Shown: one piece after another, positions 8,302 through 16,402 of the stretch | How positions within the stretch are numbered: the first letter of the stretch is position 1 | Layout of the letters: every line of letters begins with the position of its first letter | Assembly: GCF_000455205.1 (NCBI RefSeq) | Contig: NZ_AUWQ01000069.1 | Location: 1-64,000, forward strand | Source: Mycobacterium sp. UM_CSW | GTDB taxonomy: Bacteria > Actinomycetota > Actinomycetes > Mycobacteriales > Mycobacteriaceae | Reading direction: 5' to 3' | DNA: 64,000 nucleotides | Notes under the pieces: generated by a model | Database searches by the model: none | What the model was told of the DNA's origin: nothing | The model's input: only the letters and a program-made list of their open reading frames with translations | Made by a program: the position numbers and the translations under genes

Positions 8302-9084
8302 TCACTGGGCCGTCCACCCGCCGTCGATCGAATAACTGGCGCCGGTGATGGTGGCGGCCGCATCGCCGGCCAAAAAGACCGCGAGCGCGCCGATGTCCTC
8401 CGGTTGGGTGTAGCGGGCCATCGGTTGCTTTTCGGCGACGAATTCCGGTTTGACCTCGTCGAACGACTTGCCCGCCGCGTCGGCGCGCGTTTGGATCTGC
8501 TGGGCGATCAGGGGCGTCATCACCCAGCCGGGACAGATCGCGTTGCATGTTATGCCGTGGTTGGCGGTTTCGATGGCCACCACTTTTGTCAGTCCGACAA
8601 CGCCGTGCTTGGCCGCGACATATGCCGCTTTTTCGGCGCTGGCAACAAGGCCGTGCGCCGAGGCGATGTTGATGATTCGGCCCCAGCCGCGGCGTTTCAT
8701 CCCGGGCAGCGCGCAACGGCAGGTGTGGAACACGGCCGACAGATTCGTCGCGATCACGGCGTCCCACTTCTCGACCGGGAACTCCTCCAGCTTCGCCACG
8801 TACTGGATGCCGGCGTTGTTCACGAGGACATCGATTGCGCCGAAGGACTTTTCGGCGGCGGCGATCATGTCGGCGACCTCGTCCGGCTGGGTCACATCGA
8901 CGCCCGAATAGGCCGCGGTCACCGCGAACGTCTCCTCGATGTCGCGCCGCTGCGCCTCAACGGCCTCCGGGTCGCCGAAGCCGTTGAGGGTCACGTTCGC
9001 GCCCTCGGCGGCGAAGGCGCGCGCGATGCCGAGGCCGATACCGGACGTGGAACCCGTTACGAGTACCGACTTTCCGCGAAGCAT
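8302..9084 (-). CDS. bdhA: 3-hydroxybutyrate dehydrogenase (SDR)
   Basis: A 260-residue classical short-chain dehydrogenase with all key parts: the TGSTSGIG cofactor loop (residues 10-17), NNAG near 89-92, catalytic Ser in NIASAHG, YVAAK (Tyr/Lys) near 156-160 and NAICPGWVMTPL. The HGLVAS and late QPMARYTQPEDIG segments match the 3-hydroxybutyrate dehydrogenase subfamily, which interconverts D-3-hydroxybutyrate and acetoacetate with NAD. Its start lies 4 bases after the STAS gene stop, so it is the last gene of the six-gene minus-strand operon. No strong RBS is visible, consistent with translational coupling. Confidence 0.88.
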   Translation of the reverse strand: MLRGKSVLVTGSTSGIGLGIARAFAAEGANVTLNGFGDPEAVEAQRRDIEETFAVTAAYSGVDVTQPDEVADMIAAAEKSFGAIDVLVNNAGIQYVAKLEEFPVEKWDAVIATNLSAVFHTCRCALPGMKRRGWGRIINIASAHGLVASAEKAAYVAAKHGVVGLTKVVAIETANHGITCNAICPGWVMTPLIAQQIQTRADAAGKSFDEVKPEFVAEKQPMARYTQPEDIGALAVFLAGDAAATITGASYSIDGGWTAQ

Positions 9085-9088
9085 CGGG

Positions 9089-9406
9089 TCAGCGTTCGGC
9101 TGCCGGTTCGACGGTGACGAGCTCCGTTATGCCGCTCACGGTGAGGACGGGCATCACCAGCGGGTGGGCGATGACATCGATGTGGGCGGCCCGGGCGAAC
9201 AAGGCGTTGATGGCGGCGCTGTCCAGGTACTCCACCGCGCTGAGGTCGACGGTAAACGTGCCGCTGTTGTTCGCGGCCTCGGCGATGGCTCTCCTGAGTG
9301 CGTCGTTGAACTCGTCGATGTTGCTCAGGTCGATTTCGCCCGTCGCGGTCAGCACGAGCTTCCCGTCGTCGCGGCGCGCGGTGTCGAGGGTCAGCGACGT
9401 GGGCAT
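9089..9406 (-). CDS. STAS-domain anti-sigma factor antagonist
   Basis: A 105-residue single STAS domain. The motif EYLDSAAINALF near residues 59-70 carries the Ser (DSAA) at the place phosphorylated in SpoIIAA/RsbV proteins. Such antagonists bind a Ser-kinase anti-sigma factor when dephosphorylated. ATG 9406 shares one base with the stop of the upstream phosphatase/kinase gene (TGATG), so both partners are made together. The fused ATPase of that neighbour is the probable kinase and its SpoIIE domain the probable phosphatase for this Ser; this is inference from family and gene order. Confidence 0.88.
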   Translation of the reverse strand: MPTSLTLDTARRDDGKLVLTATGEIDLSNIDEFNDALRRAIAEAANNSGTFTVDLSAVEYLDSAAINALFARAAHIDVIAHPLVMPVLTVSGITELVTVEPAAER

Positions 9407-11937
9407 CAGGTGATCCTCGCGCATAGGTGAACCGTAGTTCCCGCGGCCTCGGGGTTGATGGTGACGTCCTGCATGAGGCCCCGCATCAAAGCGATGCCAC
9501 GGCCGCGATTCGTCTCGGCAGCCGGCTGCGGAGGTTTCCACGAGCCGGTGTCGGTGATCGTCAAGCGCACCTGGTCGACCAAGATGGTGGCGCCCAGGCT
9601 GATCGTGCCCCCGGGGCTGTGGCGGTGACCGTGCTCGATGGCGTTGGCGACGGCCTCTCCGGCGGCGACGAGCACGTTCATCGTCTGATCCGCGTCCAGC
9701 TTGGCCCGGGTCAGCCACCGGCGCAGTGCGGTGCGGGTGGGCGCGAGCTGGCTGACGTCGGCCGGAAACTCCAACTCGAGCGGGGCCGGATGGCGGTAAA
9801 GCAGCAGGACGACATCGTCCTGATAGCCGCCTTCCGGCGCCAGACCGGCCATGATCTGGTTGGCCAGATCGTCCAGTGTGGAGTCGCGCCCGTCCTGGAC
9901 GAGGGCGGCCGCGCGCGAAATGCCCTGGTGCAGCAGTCGACGGCGACGTTCGACCAGTCCGTCGGTGTAGAGCAGCAACGTGGCGCGCGGCGGAATGGTC
10001 ACCCGTGCTTCGGGGCGGGGCCAGTCGGGTCGAACTCCGAGCGCGATGGTGTGGCCGTCGTCGAGCATTCGGGTGGTGCCGTCGGCGTCGACGAGGACGG
10101 GTGGCGGGTGCCCCGCGCTCGAGTAGACCAGTTCACCCGTCTCGGGGTCGAGCACCGCGCAGACGGCGGTGGTGCATTGCGCGCCGGGCAGCCGCGCGGC
10201 GAAGCGGTCGATGCCCGCCAGGGCGGCACTGGGGCTGGGGTTCTCGAACAGCAGCGCGCGGCAAGCGCTGCGCACCTGCCCCATTACGGTGGCGGCGGCC
10301 AGGCCATGGCCGACGCAATCCCCGACGATCAACGCGATGCGCCCGTCATCCAGGTCGACGACGTCGTACCAGTCGCCGCCGACCTGAAGGGGCCTGCTGG
10401 CGGCCTGGTAGCGCACGGCGAACCCGTGGGGTAAGTCGGCGGGGCCGAGGATGGCGTGCTGGAGGGCGAGGGCCGTTTCGCGCTGCTGGTCGACCTGGTG
10501 CACCCGTTGCAGCCCCTGACCGAGACGGCCCGCGAGCACGGTCAGCAGCGTCTGGTCTTCCAGGGTGAACGGCCGCCGCTCGGTCAGGTCGATCCGCACG
10601 ACGAGCACGCCCTCGGGATGCTGCAGCGCGATGCCCGCGGTGCCGGGCTCGGCTGCGTTCGGGGTGAGCAGATCGCCATCGCGCAACGAGCTGAGCATCT
10701 GTCGCGTTTCGGAGGGCAGGTCCGCCCACTGCGCCGACTCGCCGACCGATTCCACCGACGGTTCACGAGAGGCGGTTTCCGCGGTGGAGTCGCGGGTCGG
10801 GAAGGTGACCGCCAGGACGCGGCGGGCCCGCCACAGCCGGCGCAGTTCCTCGGCCGCGGCATGCACGGCATCTTCGACGCTGTCGGCTTCGGCGAGTTCC
10901 TGGTTGAGGGCGTGTTCGCGGCCCGCCGCCAGCGCCAACGCGATGGCCGCGTGCCGGGCGAAGTCGCTGACCAGCTCGAGGTAATCGTTGCCGAACGCCG
11001 GCCGCCCCGGGTGGCGCGCGACGGCAATCACCCCGAGCACCCGGCCGTCGGCGATCAGCGGCATCACGATCGCCGAGCGTTCACCGGCGTCGGTGAACCC
11101 CTCGATCGGATACTGGAAGGAATCGGTGATCAGCGGCAGGCCGCGACGCGCCACGCCGCCGGTGGTGGAGGCGTCCATCGGCACCTGCCGGCCGATCACC
11201 TCCGAGGCGTACCGGCCCGCCGTCGCGGCCACGACCAGGGTGTCGACCTGATCGGAGGGCAGATCGGGCTCCCGTGGGACCAGCAAGATGGCCTGTTCGG
11301 CGTCGGCCAACTCCAGCGCCCGGTTCACGATGAGCTGCAACGGCCCCGTCTGTGGGTCACCGGACAGCAGCGCGGTCGTGATTTCCCGGCTGGCCTTCGT
11401 CCATTTCGACGATTCGCGTTCCCGCTCGAACAAGCGCGCGTTGTCAATGGCGGCCGCGGCCGCCGTGGCCAGTGCCCGGACCGCGGATTCGTGGGAGTCG
11501 GTGAACACCCGGCCCGGACGATCGTCGGCGAGGTAGAGGCTGCCGAAGTCAGCCGCGCGCACGGTGATCGGTATGCCGAGCAGCGCCCGCAGCTTCGGGT
11601 CGCGCGGCTGCAGTGCGGCGGTCGCCGGGTGGGCGCTCAGATCGTCGACGCGCAGGCCGTCGGCCACCGGCAGGTCGCCGAGCCGCCGAGCCGTGTCGGC
11701 GTCGATGCCCGCCTGAACGAACGAGGCCAGCGTGCCGTCGGGCGCCCTAATGCCCAGCGCCGCGTACCGGGCGTCGGTCAGCTCCATCGCCGCGTTGACG
11801 ATTCGATGCAACGTCGAATCCAGATCCAGGTCGGCGTTGATCTCGACGATGACCCGGACCAGGTGTTCCAACTGGTCGCGAGCAGCCGCCAGCTCGTCCA
11901 GCTGGGAACTCACGTCGTCCCGGTCGTGTTGCCCCAT
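9406..11937 (-). CDS. GAF-GAF-SpoIIE (PP2C) phosphatase with RsbW-like ATPase
   Basis: An 843-residue multidomain signalling protein. Two GAF-type sensor domains lie at about residues 20-170 and 185-345. A linker with a further small sensor-like segment follows (350-480). A SpoIIE/PP2C phosphatase lies at about 500-700 (GGDWYDVVDLDDGRIALIVG, GDCVGHG, LLYTDGLVE, QDDVVLLL). A C-terminal HATPase follows at about 710-840 (N-box EAVANAIEHGH, G-box GRGIALMRGL). The architecture parallels Rv1364c of M. tuberculosis but with the STAS partner as a separate gene. ATG 11937 is preferred; GTG 12018 would run 71 bases into the upstream gene. Cytoplasmic; no membrane segment seen. Confidence 0.88.
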   Translation of the reverse strand: MGQHDRDDVSSQLDELAAARDQLEHLVRVIVEINADLDLDSTLHRIVNAAMELTDARYAALGIRAPDGTLASFVQAGIDADTARRLGDLPVADGLRVDDLSAHPATAALQPRDPKLRALLGIPITVRAADFGSLYLADDRPGRVFTDSHESAVRALATAAAAAIDNARLFERERESSKWTKASREITTALLSGDPQTGPLQLIVNRALELADAEQAILLVPREPDLPSDQVDTLVVAATAGRYASEVIGRQVPMDASTTGGVARRGLPLITDSFQYPIEGFTDAGERSAIVMPLIADGRVLGVIAVARHPGRPAFGNDYLELVSDFARHAAIALALAAGREHALNQELAEADSVEDAVHAAAEELRRLWRARRVLAVTFPTRDSTAETASREPSVESVGESAQWADLPSETRQMLSSLRDGDLLTPNAAEPGTAGIALQHPEGVLVVRIDLTERRPFTLEDQTLLTVLAGRLGQGLQRVHQVDQQRETALALQHAILGPADLPHGFAVRYQAASRPLQVGGDWYDVVDLDDGRIALIVGDCVGHGLAAATVMGQVRSACRALLFENPSPSAALAGIDRFAARLPGAQCTTAVCAVLDPETGELVYSSAGHPPPVLVDADGTTRMLDDGHTIALGVRPDWPRPEARVTIPPRATLLLYTDGLVERRRRLLHQGISRAAALVQDGRDSTLDDLANQIMAGLAPEGGYQDDVVLLLYRHPAPLELEFPADVSQLAPTRTALRRWLTRAKLDADQTMNVLVAAGEAVANAIEHGHRHSPGGTISLGATILVDQVRLTITDTGSWKPPQPAAETNRGRGIALMRGLMQDVTINPEAAGTTVHLCARIT

Positions 11938-11947
11938 AGCTCCAAAT

Positions 11948-12874
11948 CTAATTGTTAAATTCCGGCTCTCCGTTTGAGGCTCGGTGGTTGGCCGGGTACG
12001 GGGTGTGGTCGGTGTCACCGAGGGCGGGTATTGCGGTGGTGATTACCCACTCGGGGACGAATTGCACCTGGCGTCCGGTGCCGGCGTCGCCTGGGTCGTC
12101 CCAGTGGACGCTCGCGCGGCCGGAGAGCTGGAGGGTGATGCCGGCGCGGAAGTCGACGAACAGCAGCGCAGCGGAGGGGTCCGCGGCGAGGTTTCCGAGG
12201 CTGTTGAACATGTTGTTGCCAGGAAAGTCGGGCCACCACAGGCGGCCCTCGGCAACCCGGACGAACCCCGGGGGGCCGCCGCGGTGGGAGGCGTCGCTGC
12301 CGGCGGTGGGGTGGGTGGTTCCCAGAAAGAAGGTGTCGGCCGCCTCGATGACACGAATGTCCTCGGCTCGCAACGCTTTTCCAGAGTACAACCGCCTCCG
12401 GTCGTCGGCGGGCGCCCCATGGACGTCGACGCGGCGCTGGTGGATGTACTGCGGGCAGTTGCCGTAGGCCTGGTCCACGTCGACGGTCAGGGCGCCGGGC
12501 TCGGTGGAGCTGAGAAGACCGTTGATTCGAACGCGCCTTCGGGTGAGGAAGTTGATGGCGATGACACCCACCGGTTGTTCGGAAGGTAGGTCGTGGAGCG
12601 GGTCGGCACTCGGCAGCTCCGCTCCGATCTCCAGGGCGGTCGGCGAGGCCGCCCGCAGGAACCCGGGTGCGCCGAACAGCGGTGAGGTCCAAAGCCGTCC
12701 GGACCGATCTCGGGCGGCCATGGCCGCGAATGGCGCCTCGGAGAGGAAGGCGGCCATGCCGGCGCGTAGTTGTCCACGTCCGACCATCGCGGCGAGCCGG
12801 GCGGCTTCGGCCTCGACGCCGGCTTGTCGTTGAACAGCCAACTCACCGGCGTGGAAACCCACGCTCGATGTCAT
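11948..12874 (-). CDS. Pyridoxamine 5'-phosphate oxidase-like FMN-binding protein
   Basis: A 308-residue PNPOx-like split-barrel protein. The segment FAAMAARDRSGRLWTSPLFG (about residues 48-67) is the first barrel strand pair, and PVGVIAINFLTRRRVRINGL and WPDFPGNNMFNSLGNL later in the chain match the family's FMN-contact strands. These proteins bind FMN or F420 and reduce or sense small molecules; the substrate is unknown. Its ATG overlaps the aldo/keto reductase stop (ATGA), and its stop is about 10 bases before the signalling gene start, so it links the metabolic and signalling halves of the operon. Confidence 0.83.
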   Translation of the reverse strand: MTSSVGFHAGELAVQRQAGVEAEAARLAAMVGRGQLRAGMAAFLSEAPFAAMAARDRSGRLWTSPLFGAPGFLRAASPTALEIGAELPSADPLHDLPSEQPVGVIAINFLTRRRVRINGLLSSTEPGALTVDVDQAYGNCPQYIHQRRVDVHGAPADDRRRLYSGKALRAEDIRVIEAADTFFLGTTHPTAGSDASHRGGPPGFVRVAEGRLWWPDFPGNNMFNSLGNLAADPSAALLFVDFRAGITLQLSGRASVHWDDPGDAGTGRQVQFVPEWVITTAIPALGDTDHTPYPANHRASNGEPEFNN

Positions 12875-13812
12875 CGCGGCACCTCGGCAAAGCCCGGTTG
12901 TCCGGCGTCGACGACGGAATTGAACCGGTATCGAGTTACCAGACTTTCATTGATCTCTTGGATCGCGCTCTCAGGAAGGGCGGTGACGTCGAAGTTTTCG
13001 CCGATCCGTGCGGGTTTGACCGACGCGGTGAGGACGGCCGAGCCGCGCTGGATGCCCCACGCCAAAAGCACTTGCGCCGGCGTCTTTCCCACGCGCCGAG
13101 CAATCGAGACGATGAGGGGGTCGTCGAGCAATCGCGGTTCGAGCGCATGGCCCAGCGAGGCGAAGGCCAACAGGATGATCCCGTGCTCCTTACACAGTTC
13201 GTGGAGTTCCCATTGCGGGTGATAAGGGTGCGACTCGACCTCGACGACGGACGGTTTGATTCGGGCGGTTTCGACAATCTTCCGGGTGCCCGCGGCGTCG
13301 ATGTCCGACAGACCTATCGACCGCGAAAGGCCCTCGTCCACAAGGGCTTCCATCGCAGCCCAGGTCTCCTCCAGCGTGACCCCGTCGTCGTAGACGACGG
13401 CTCCGTGCCGGTCGCGGGGGTCTTGGTCGTCGCCGGGCCGGAACGCGAACGGCGTGTGCACCAGGTACAGATCGACCGCCTCGAGGCCGAGCTTATCCAG
13501 GCTGGCCTGCAGCGCGGGCTTCACCCGTTCGGGCCGATGATTGTTGTTCCACAGCTTGGTGGTGACGAACAGTTCGTCACGACGTACGGTCCCGGCGGCG
13601 AACAACTCTTTGAGCGCCGCGCCGACGTCCGCTTCGTTGCGGTACCGCTCGGCCGCGTCGAGGTGGCGGAACCCGATCTCGACCGCGGCCTTGACCGCGT
13701 TTCGCGTCTCGGTGCGATCGGACAGCGACGTGCCGAAGCCTAGCGCCGGAATCGCGCCGCTGCCGTCGTTCAAGGCGAATCTGTGCTGGTTTAGTTTCTC
13801 GTTCGGCGCCAT
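12871..13812 (-). CDS. Aldo/keto reductase
   Basis: A 313-residue AKR-superfamily TIM barrel that reduces aldehydes or ketones with NADPH. Visible catalytic tetrad: FRHLDAAERYRNE (Asp and Tyr near residues 48-54), Lys in LFVTTKLWNN and His in DLYLVHTP. The C-terminal cofactor segment is VLTASVKPARIGEN. A first-position substitution to SVKP in place of the common SSKN/SVTP is typical family variation. ATG 13812 is chosen because the protein aligns from there; it overlaps the isochorismatase gene end by 22 bp and the next gene by 4 bp, so three products are translated in series. Confidence 0.88.
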   Translation of the reverse strand: MAPNEKLNQHRFALNDGSGAIPALGFGTSLSDRTETRNAVKAAVEIGFRHLDAAERYRNEADVGAALKELFAAGTVRRDELFVTTKLWNNNHRPERVKPALQASLDKLGLEAVDLYLVHTPFAFRPGDDQDPRDRHGAVVYDDGVTLEETWAAMEALVDEGLSRSIGLSDIDAAGTRKIVETARIKPSVVEVESHPYHPQWELHELCKEHGIILLAFASLGHALEPRLLDDPLIVSIARRVGKTPAQVLLAWGIQRGSAVLTASVKPARIGENFDVTALPESAIQEINESLVTRYRFNSVVDAGQPGFAEVPR

Positions 13813-14549
13813 GGCTTTTCGGCCTCCTTGTTGTTGGTGACGACGTGCTTGGTAAGCAGGGTGACGGCCTCGGGCGTGGTCCACACCGCGCTGGCGAGGA
13901 ATCGGAAGTTGACCAGGGCGGCGAGGTAGCCGTCGCCTTCGGGGAGGCGCGGGCCGGCCGTGGCGTCCTTGACGACCGCGACCTCGAAGCCTTGCTCGAT
14001 GAGTTCGCGCAGATGGCCCTCGACACACAGGTTGGCGGCCATGCCCGCCAGGATCACTTGGTTGACGCCGCGCTTGCGCAACTGAAGCACCAGGTCGTTC
14101 GATTCGGGGCCGACGATCTTATGCGGGGAGGCGATAACCGTTCGCCCGTCGTGGATGTGGTCCCGGTAGGCGGGCAGGAAGTCTGCACCGGATCCGGCGA
14201 ATCCCTCGGTCGTGTAGGCACCCTGGCGACCGAACATGCCCGCGGCGCCCATGAATTTCTCGAGCGGATCACCGAACAGCCATTGCTTGTCGGTCGGGTA
14301 GAAGTAGTGCGGTGACACCGCGACGGTGATGCCCGCCAGCTTGGCGGCGTGCAGCAGCTCACCGATATGAGCGACGACGTTGTTGTCACGGATGCTGTCA
14401 CCGAACACCGGCCATGCAACGCCTTCTGGGCTAAGGAAATCGATCTGCGGATCGGTGAGAACAAGTGCGGCGTGCTCGAGGTCGAGCGTGAAGCCGGAAT
14501 ACGGCAGGGCGGGATTCTGGGGTTCAGCGTAGTCGCTCAGGTCTGTCAT
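13791..14549 (-). CDS. Isochorismatase-like cysteine hydrolase
   Basis: A 252-residue isochorismatase/nicotinamidase-fold hydrolase. The catalytic Asp is in LVLTDPQIDFLSPEG (near residue 32), a Lys lies in ASPHKIVGPESNDL and the nucleophile Cys in VILAGMAANLCVEGHL. Members hydrolyse amides, carbamates or enol ethers; the longer central insert (FYPTDKQWLFGDP) sets the substrate, which I cannot name. ATG 14549 is set by GGGAAGG just upstream. This is the first gene of the operon, starting 44 bases after the palindrome in its promoter, and TetR lies just upstream on the same strand. Confidence 0.87.
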   Translation of the reverse strand: MTDLSDYAEPQNPALPYSGFTLDLEHAALVLTDPQIDFLSPEGVAWPVFGDSIRDNNVVAHIGELLHAAKLAGITVAVSPHYFYPTDKQWLFGDPLEKFMGAAGMFGRQGAYTTEGFAGSGADFLPAYRDHIHDGRTVIASPHKIVGPESNDLVLQLRKRGVNQVILAGMAANLCVEGHLRELIEQGFEVAVVKDATAGPRLPEGDGYLAALVNFRFLASAVWTTPEAVTLLTKHVVTNNKEAEKPWRRTRN

Positions 14550-14592
14550 CGAGCCTTCCCTGCGTATCGAAGCCGGTCCGTCTAGCGTACGT

Positions 14593-14622
14593 AGCATAGA
14601 TGACCAGTCGTCTATTTAACAA
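14593..14622 (-). promoter_or_regulatory. Putative operon promoter with TetR operator in its spacer
   Basis: On the minus strand a -35-like TTGTTA (14617-14622) and a -10-like TATGCT (14593-14598) are 18 bases apart. Between and across them lies the near-perfect palindrome ATAGATGAC-CA-GTCGTCTAT (14596-14615; 8 of 9 arm bases pair). This placement would let a bound dimer block RNA polymerase. The adjacent TetR gene is the obvious candidate. Promoter elements are read by eye. Confidence 0.6.
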
Positions 14623-14655
14623 GGCTATCAATCCCGCCATTCCCGGAGCTATAAA

Positions 14656-15228
14656 TCAGTGCAGAAGCGCCGGAACGGTGACCGCTTCGAACCGGTCGTA
14701 CGGGACGCGGCTGCGAGTGACTTTCCCGCGCAGCGCCGCGCCTTCCCACGCCTCGATCAGTCGAAAGGCGAGGTCCCCCGCTTCGAGGTCGCCCCGAACC
14801 TCCGAACGCAGGCACTCGCCCAGGGCCGCACCCCAGCGGTCCAGGATGCTCACGAGCTCCTTGCGTACCGGCTCGCTCGTCCCACTGAGTTCGAGCGACA
14901 GGTTGCCGACCAGGCAGCCGAGCAGGAAATCGCCGGCCTCGTGTTCGTCGGCCAGCGCGTGGAAGAAGCGCCTGACCCGCTCCTGCGCCGGCCCGTCCGC
15001 CTCCAGGAGTGGCAGCAACCGCGCCTCGATGTCTGCCCAGTGATGCTCGAGGATCGCCGCGGCAAAGGCCTCCTTGCTCGGGAAATACGCGTAGAACGAC
15101 CCCTTCGGGACGCCGGCCGCGTCGGTGATGTCCTTGACGCCGCTGGCGGCGAATCCGCGCTTGTGCAGGAGTTCCTGTCCCGCCGCGAGCAGGCGGGACC
15201 GCACCTCGGGGTTCGGTGGGCGGGGCAT
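14656..15228 (-). CDS. TetR-family repressor
   Basis: A 190-residue TetR regulator. The N-terminal helix-turn-helix is clear: LLHKRGFAASGVKDITDAAG then VPKGSFYAYFPSKEAFAAAI (residues 20-60). The C-terminal domain resembles the TetR_C subgroup with LLGCLVGNLSLELSGTSEPV, common in repressors of oxidoreductase genes that respond to electrophiles or small acids. It lies directly upstream of, and on the same strand as, the six-gene operon; the operon palindrome is 40 bases past its stop. A weaker palindrome lies 12 bases before its own start, suggesting self-control. Confidence 0.9.
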   Translation of the reverse strand: MPRPPNPEVRSRLLAAGQELLHKRGFAASGVKDITDAAGVPKGSFYAYFPSKEAFAAAILEHHWADIEARLLPLLEADGPAQERVRRFFHALADEHEAGDFLLGCLVGNLSLELSGTSEPVRKELVSILDRWGAALGECLRSEVRGDLEAGDLAFRLIEAWEGAALRGKVTRSRVPYDRFEAVTVPALLH

Positions 15229-15239
15229 GGCAACTATGT

Positions 15240-15257
15240 TAGCCGACCGGTCACCTA
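15240..15257. promoter_or_regulatory. Imperfect palindrome upstream of TetR gene
   Basis: The sequence T-AGCCGACC-GGTCACCT-A lies between the divergent TetR (start 15228) and the membrane-protein gene. Six of eight arm bases pair, and the GACC core resembles the GAC..GTC core of the operon palindrome. It may be a second, weaker repressor site. Confidence 0.4.
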
Positions 15258-15342
15258 TCTTCGGTCGTCCGCTACGGGCGCGGCGGGTGGCGTAGCGTCT
15301 GAAGCGGCTTTTGATGGCCTATCGGTGAGCGAAGGAGCGGAA

Positions 15343-15771
15343 ATGGTGACTTCGGGTTTGTTCGGTTTCCTGACGCTGCTCGCCCTGATGTTCGCGTTGC
15401 TGTTCGCCGCCGTTGCCGCCGTACACGTCAAGCGGCTGGAGGGCCGGCCGCCTCCCCCGATCAGCGACGAAATCGGCAGCGCCAAAGCCGTTACGCGCAA
15501 AGTGCGCAAGCGCGAACCCATGTCACAAGAGGAGCTGGATTACGCAAGGCACCTCCTCGGCGCCCGTAGCTCGGTGTTGACGCTCTGCATCCCGGGCGCG
15601 TTGTTCTCGCTCGGCTGCTTCTACGTGTTCGGAAGCCTCTACCACTTGCATGGGGCGACGCCCTCCGAGCGGACGTTTCTCGGGCTGTTCCCGATCTTGG
15701 CGTCCATAAATCTCACGACTCAAATCATCCGCAGCGCAAGACTGAAACGGCGTCTGCAAAAGATCTCCTGA
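15343..15771 (+). CDS. Hypothetical membrane protein
   Basis: A 142-residue protein of unrecognised family. One hydrophobic helix lies at residues 5-27 (GLFGFLTLLALMFALLFAAV), a charged Pro-rich and basic stretch follows (residues 30-65, RKVRKREPMSQEELDYAR), and a second helix pair spans about 78-100 and 112-127. The C-terminus is basic (SARLKRRLQK). ATG 15343 is supported by GAAGGAGCGG a few bases upstream; a far longer in-frame extension antisense to the TetR gene is rejected. It is divergent from TetR and separated from mmpS by 187 bases, so it is probably transcribed alone. Confidence 0.65.
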   Translation: MVTSGLFGFLTLLALMFALLFAAVAAVHVKRLEGRPPPPISDEIGSAKAVTRKVRKREPMSQEELDYARHLLGARSSVLTLCIPGALFSLGCFYVFGSLYHLHGATPSERTFLGLFPILASINLTTQIIRSARLKRRLQKIS

Positions 15772-15958
15772 AGTCGCTGCCGTGAGCCACCGGAGCGTGC
15801 TCCCGCAGGTCGTTGCGGTCGCGTTCCGGCTGCAAGGTCGCTACTCTTGCACGATCATCTGTCCATTGGGTACATGACCGTCTACTATCTGCAGTTGGCC
15901 TAGGGGTGGGGCCGGGGGGAGAAGACGGTGGCCCGAGCGAGTTACGAGAGGTGATCGA

Positions 15959-16402
15959 ATGAGCCCTCGTCCGGTGGGCAGGCGGGTCTTGGCGCGAATC
16001 TGGCTGCCGCTCGTTGCCGTCATCGCGCTCGTTGTCGGCGGGGTGGCCATGTACAAGGTGCACCAGTTCTCGGAGCCCCCGCCCGTCATCACCGTCAATC
16101 AGCCGGCGGCACCGCCGGAGTTCAGCATCAAGCGGCTCACATACGAATTGTTCGGTTCCGTCGGGGAAGGCGGGATGCTCGTCTGGGTGGATATAAACGG
16201 ACATCCGCATCGGGTCGATCTCACGGCCTTGCCGTGGTCGCATACGGAGGCGACGACGCTAACCGTGGTGTCCGGCAGCCTCTCGGCGCAGGTGCATGGC
16301 GGTCAAGTCGGCTGCCGACTGCGGGTAAATGGCGTCATCCGCGCTGAACAGTCCGATACCAATCAGGATGCCCACGTCTATTGCCTGGTGAAATCCGCAT
16401 GA
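15959..16402 (+). CDS. mmpS: MmpS-family membrane protein
   Basis: A 147-residue MmpS protein: a short basic N-terminus, one transmembrane helix (residues 12-32, IWLPLVAVIALVVGGVAMYK), then the periplasmic domain starting VHQFSEPP and containing KRLTYELFGSVGEGG, a family hallmark. MmpS proteins partner an MmpL transporter in exporting lipids or siderophores. The stop overlaps the mmpL start (ATGA), showing obligate co-expression. A purine-rich RBS (GAGAGGTG) precedes ATG 15959. Which numbered MmpS this matches cannot be decided by eye. Confidence 0.92.
   Translation: MSPRPVGRRVLARIWLPLVAVIALVVGGVAMYKVHQFSEPPPVITVNQPAAPPEFSIKRLTYELFGSVGEGGMLVWVDINGHPHRVDLTALPWSHTEATTLTVVSGSLSAQVHGGQVGCRLRVNGVIRAEQSDTNQDAHVYCLVKSA

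Noticed and set aside
10456-11958. 500-codon plus frame opposite the SpoIIE gene
   Set aside because: Antisense shadow with no domains; the minus-strand protein has complete catalytic motifs.
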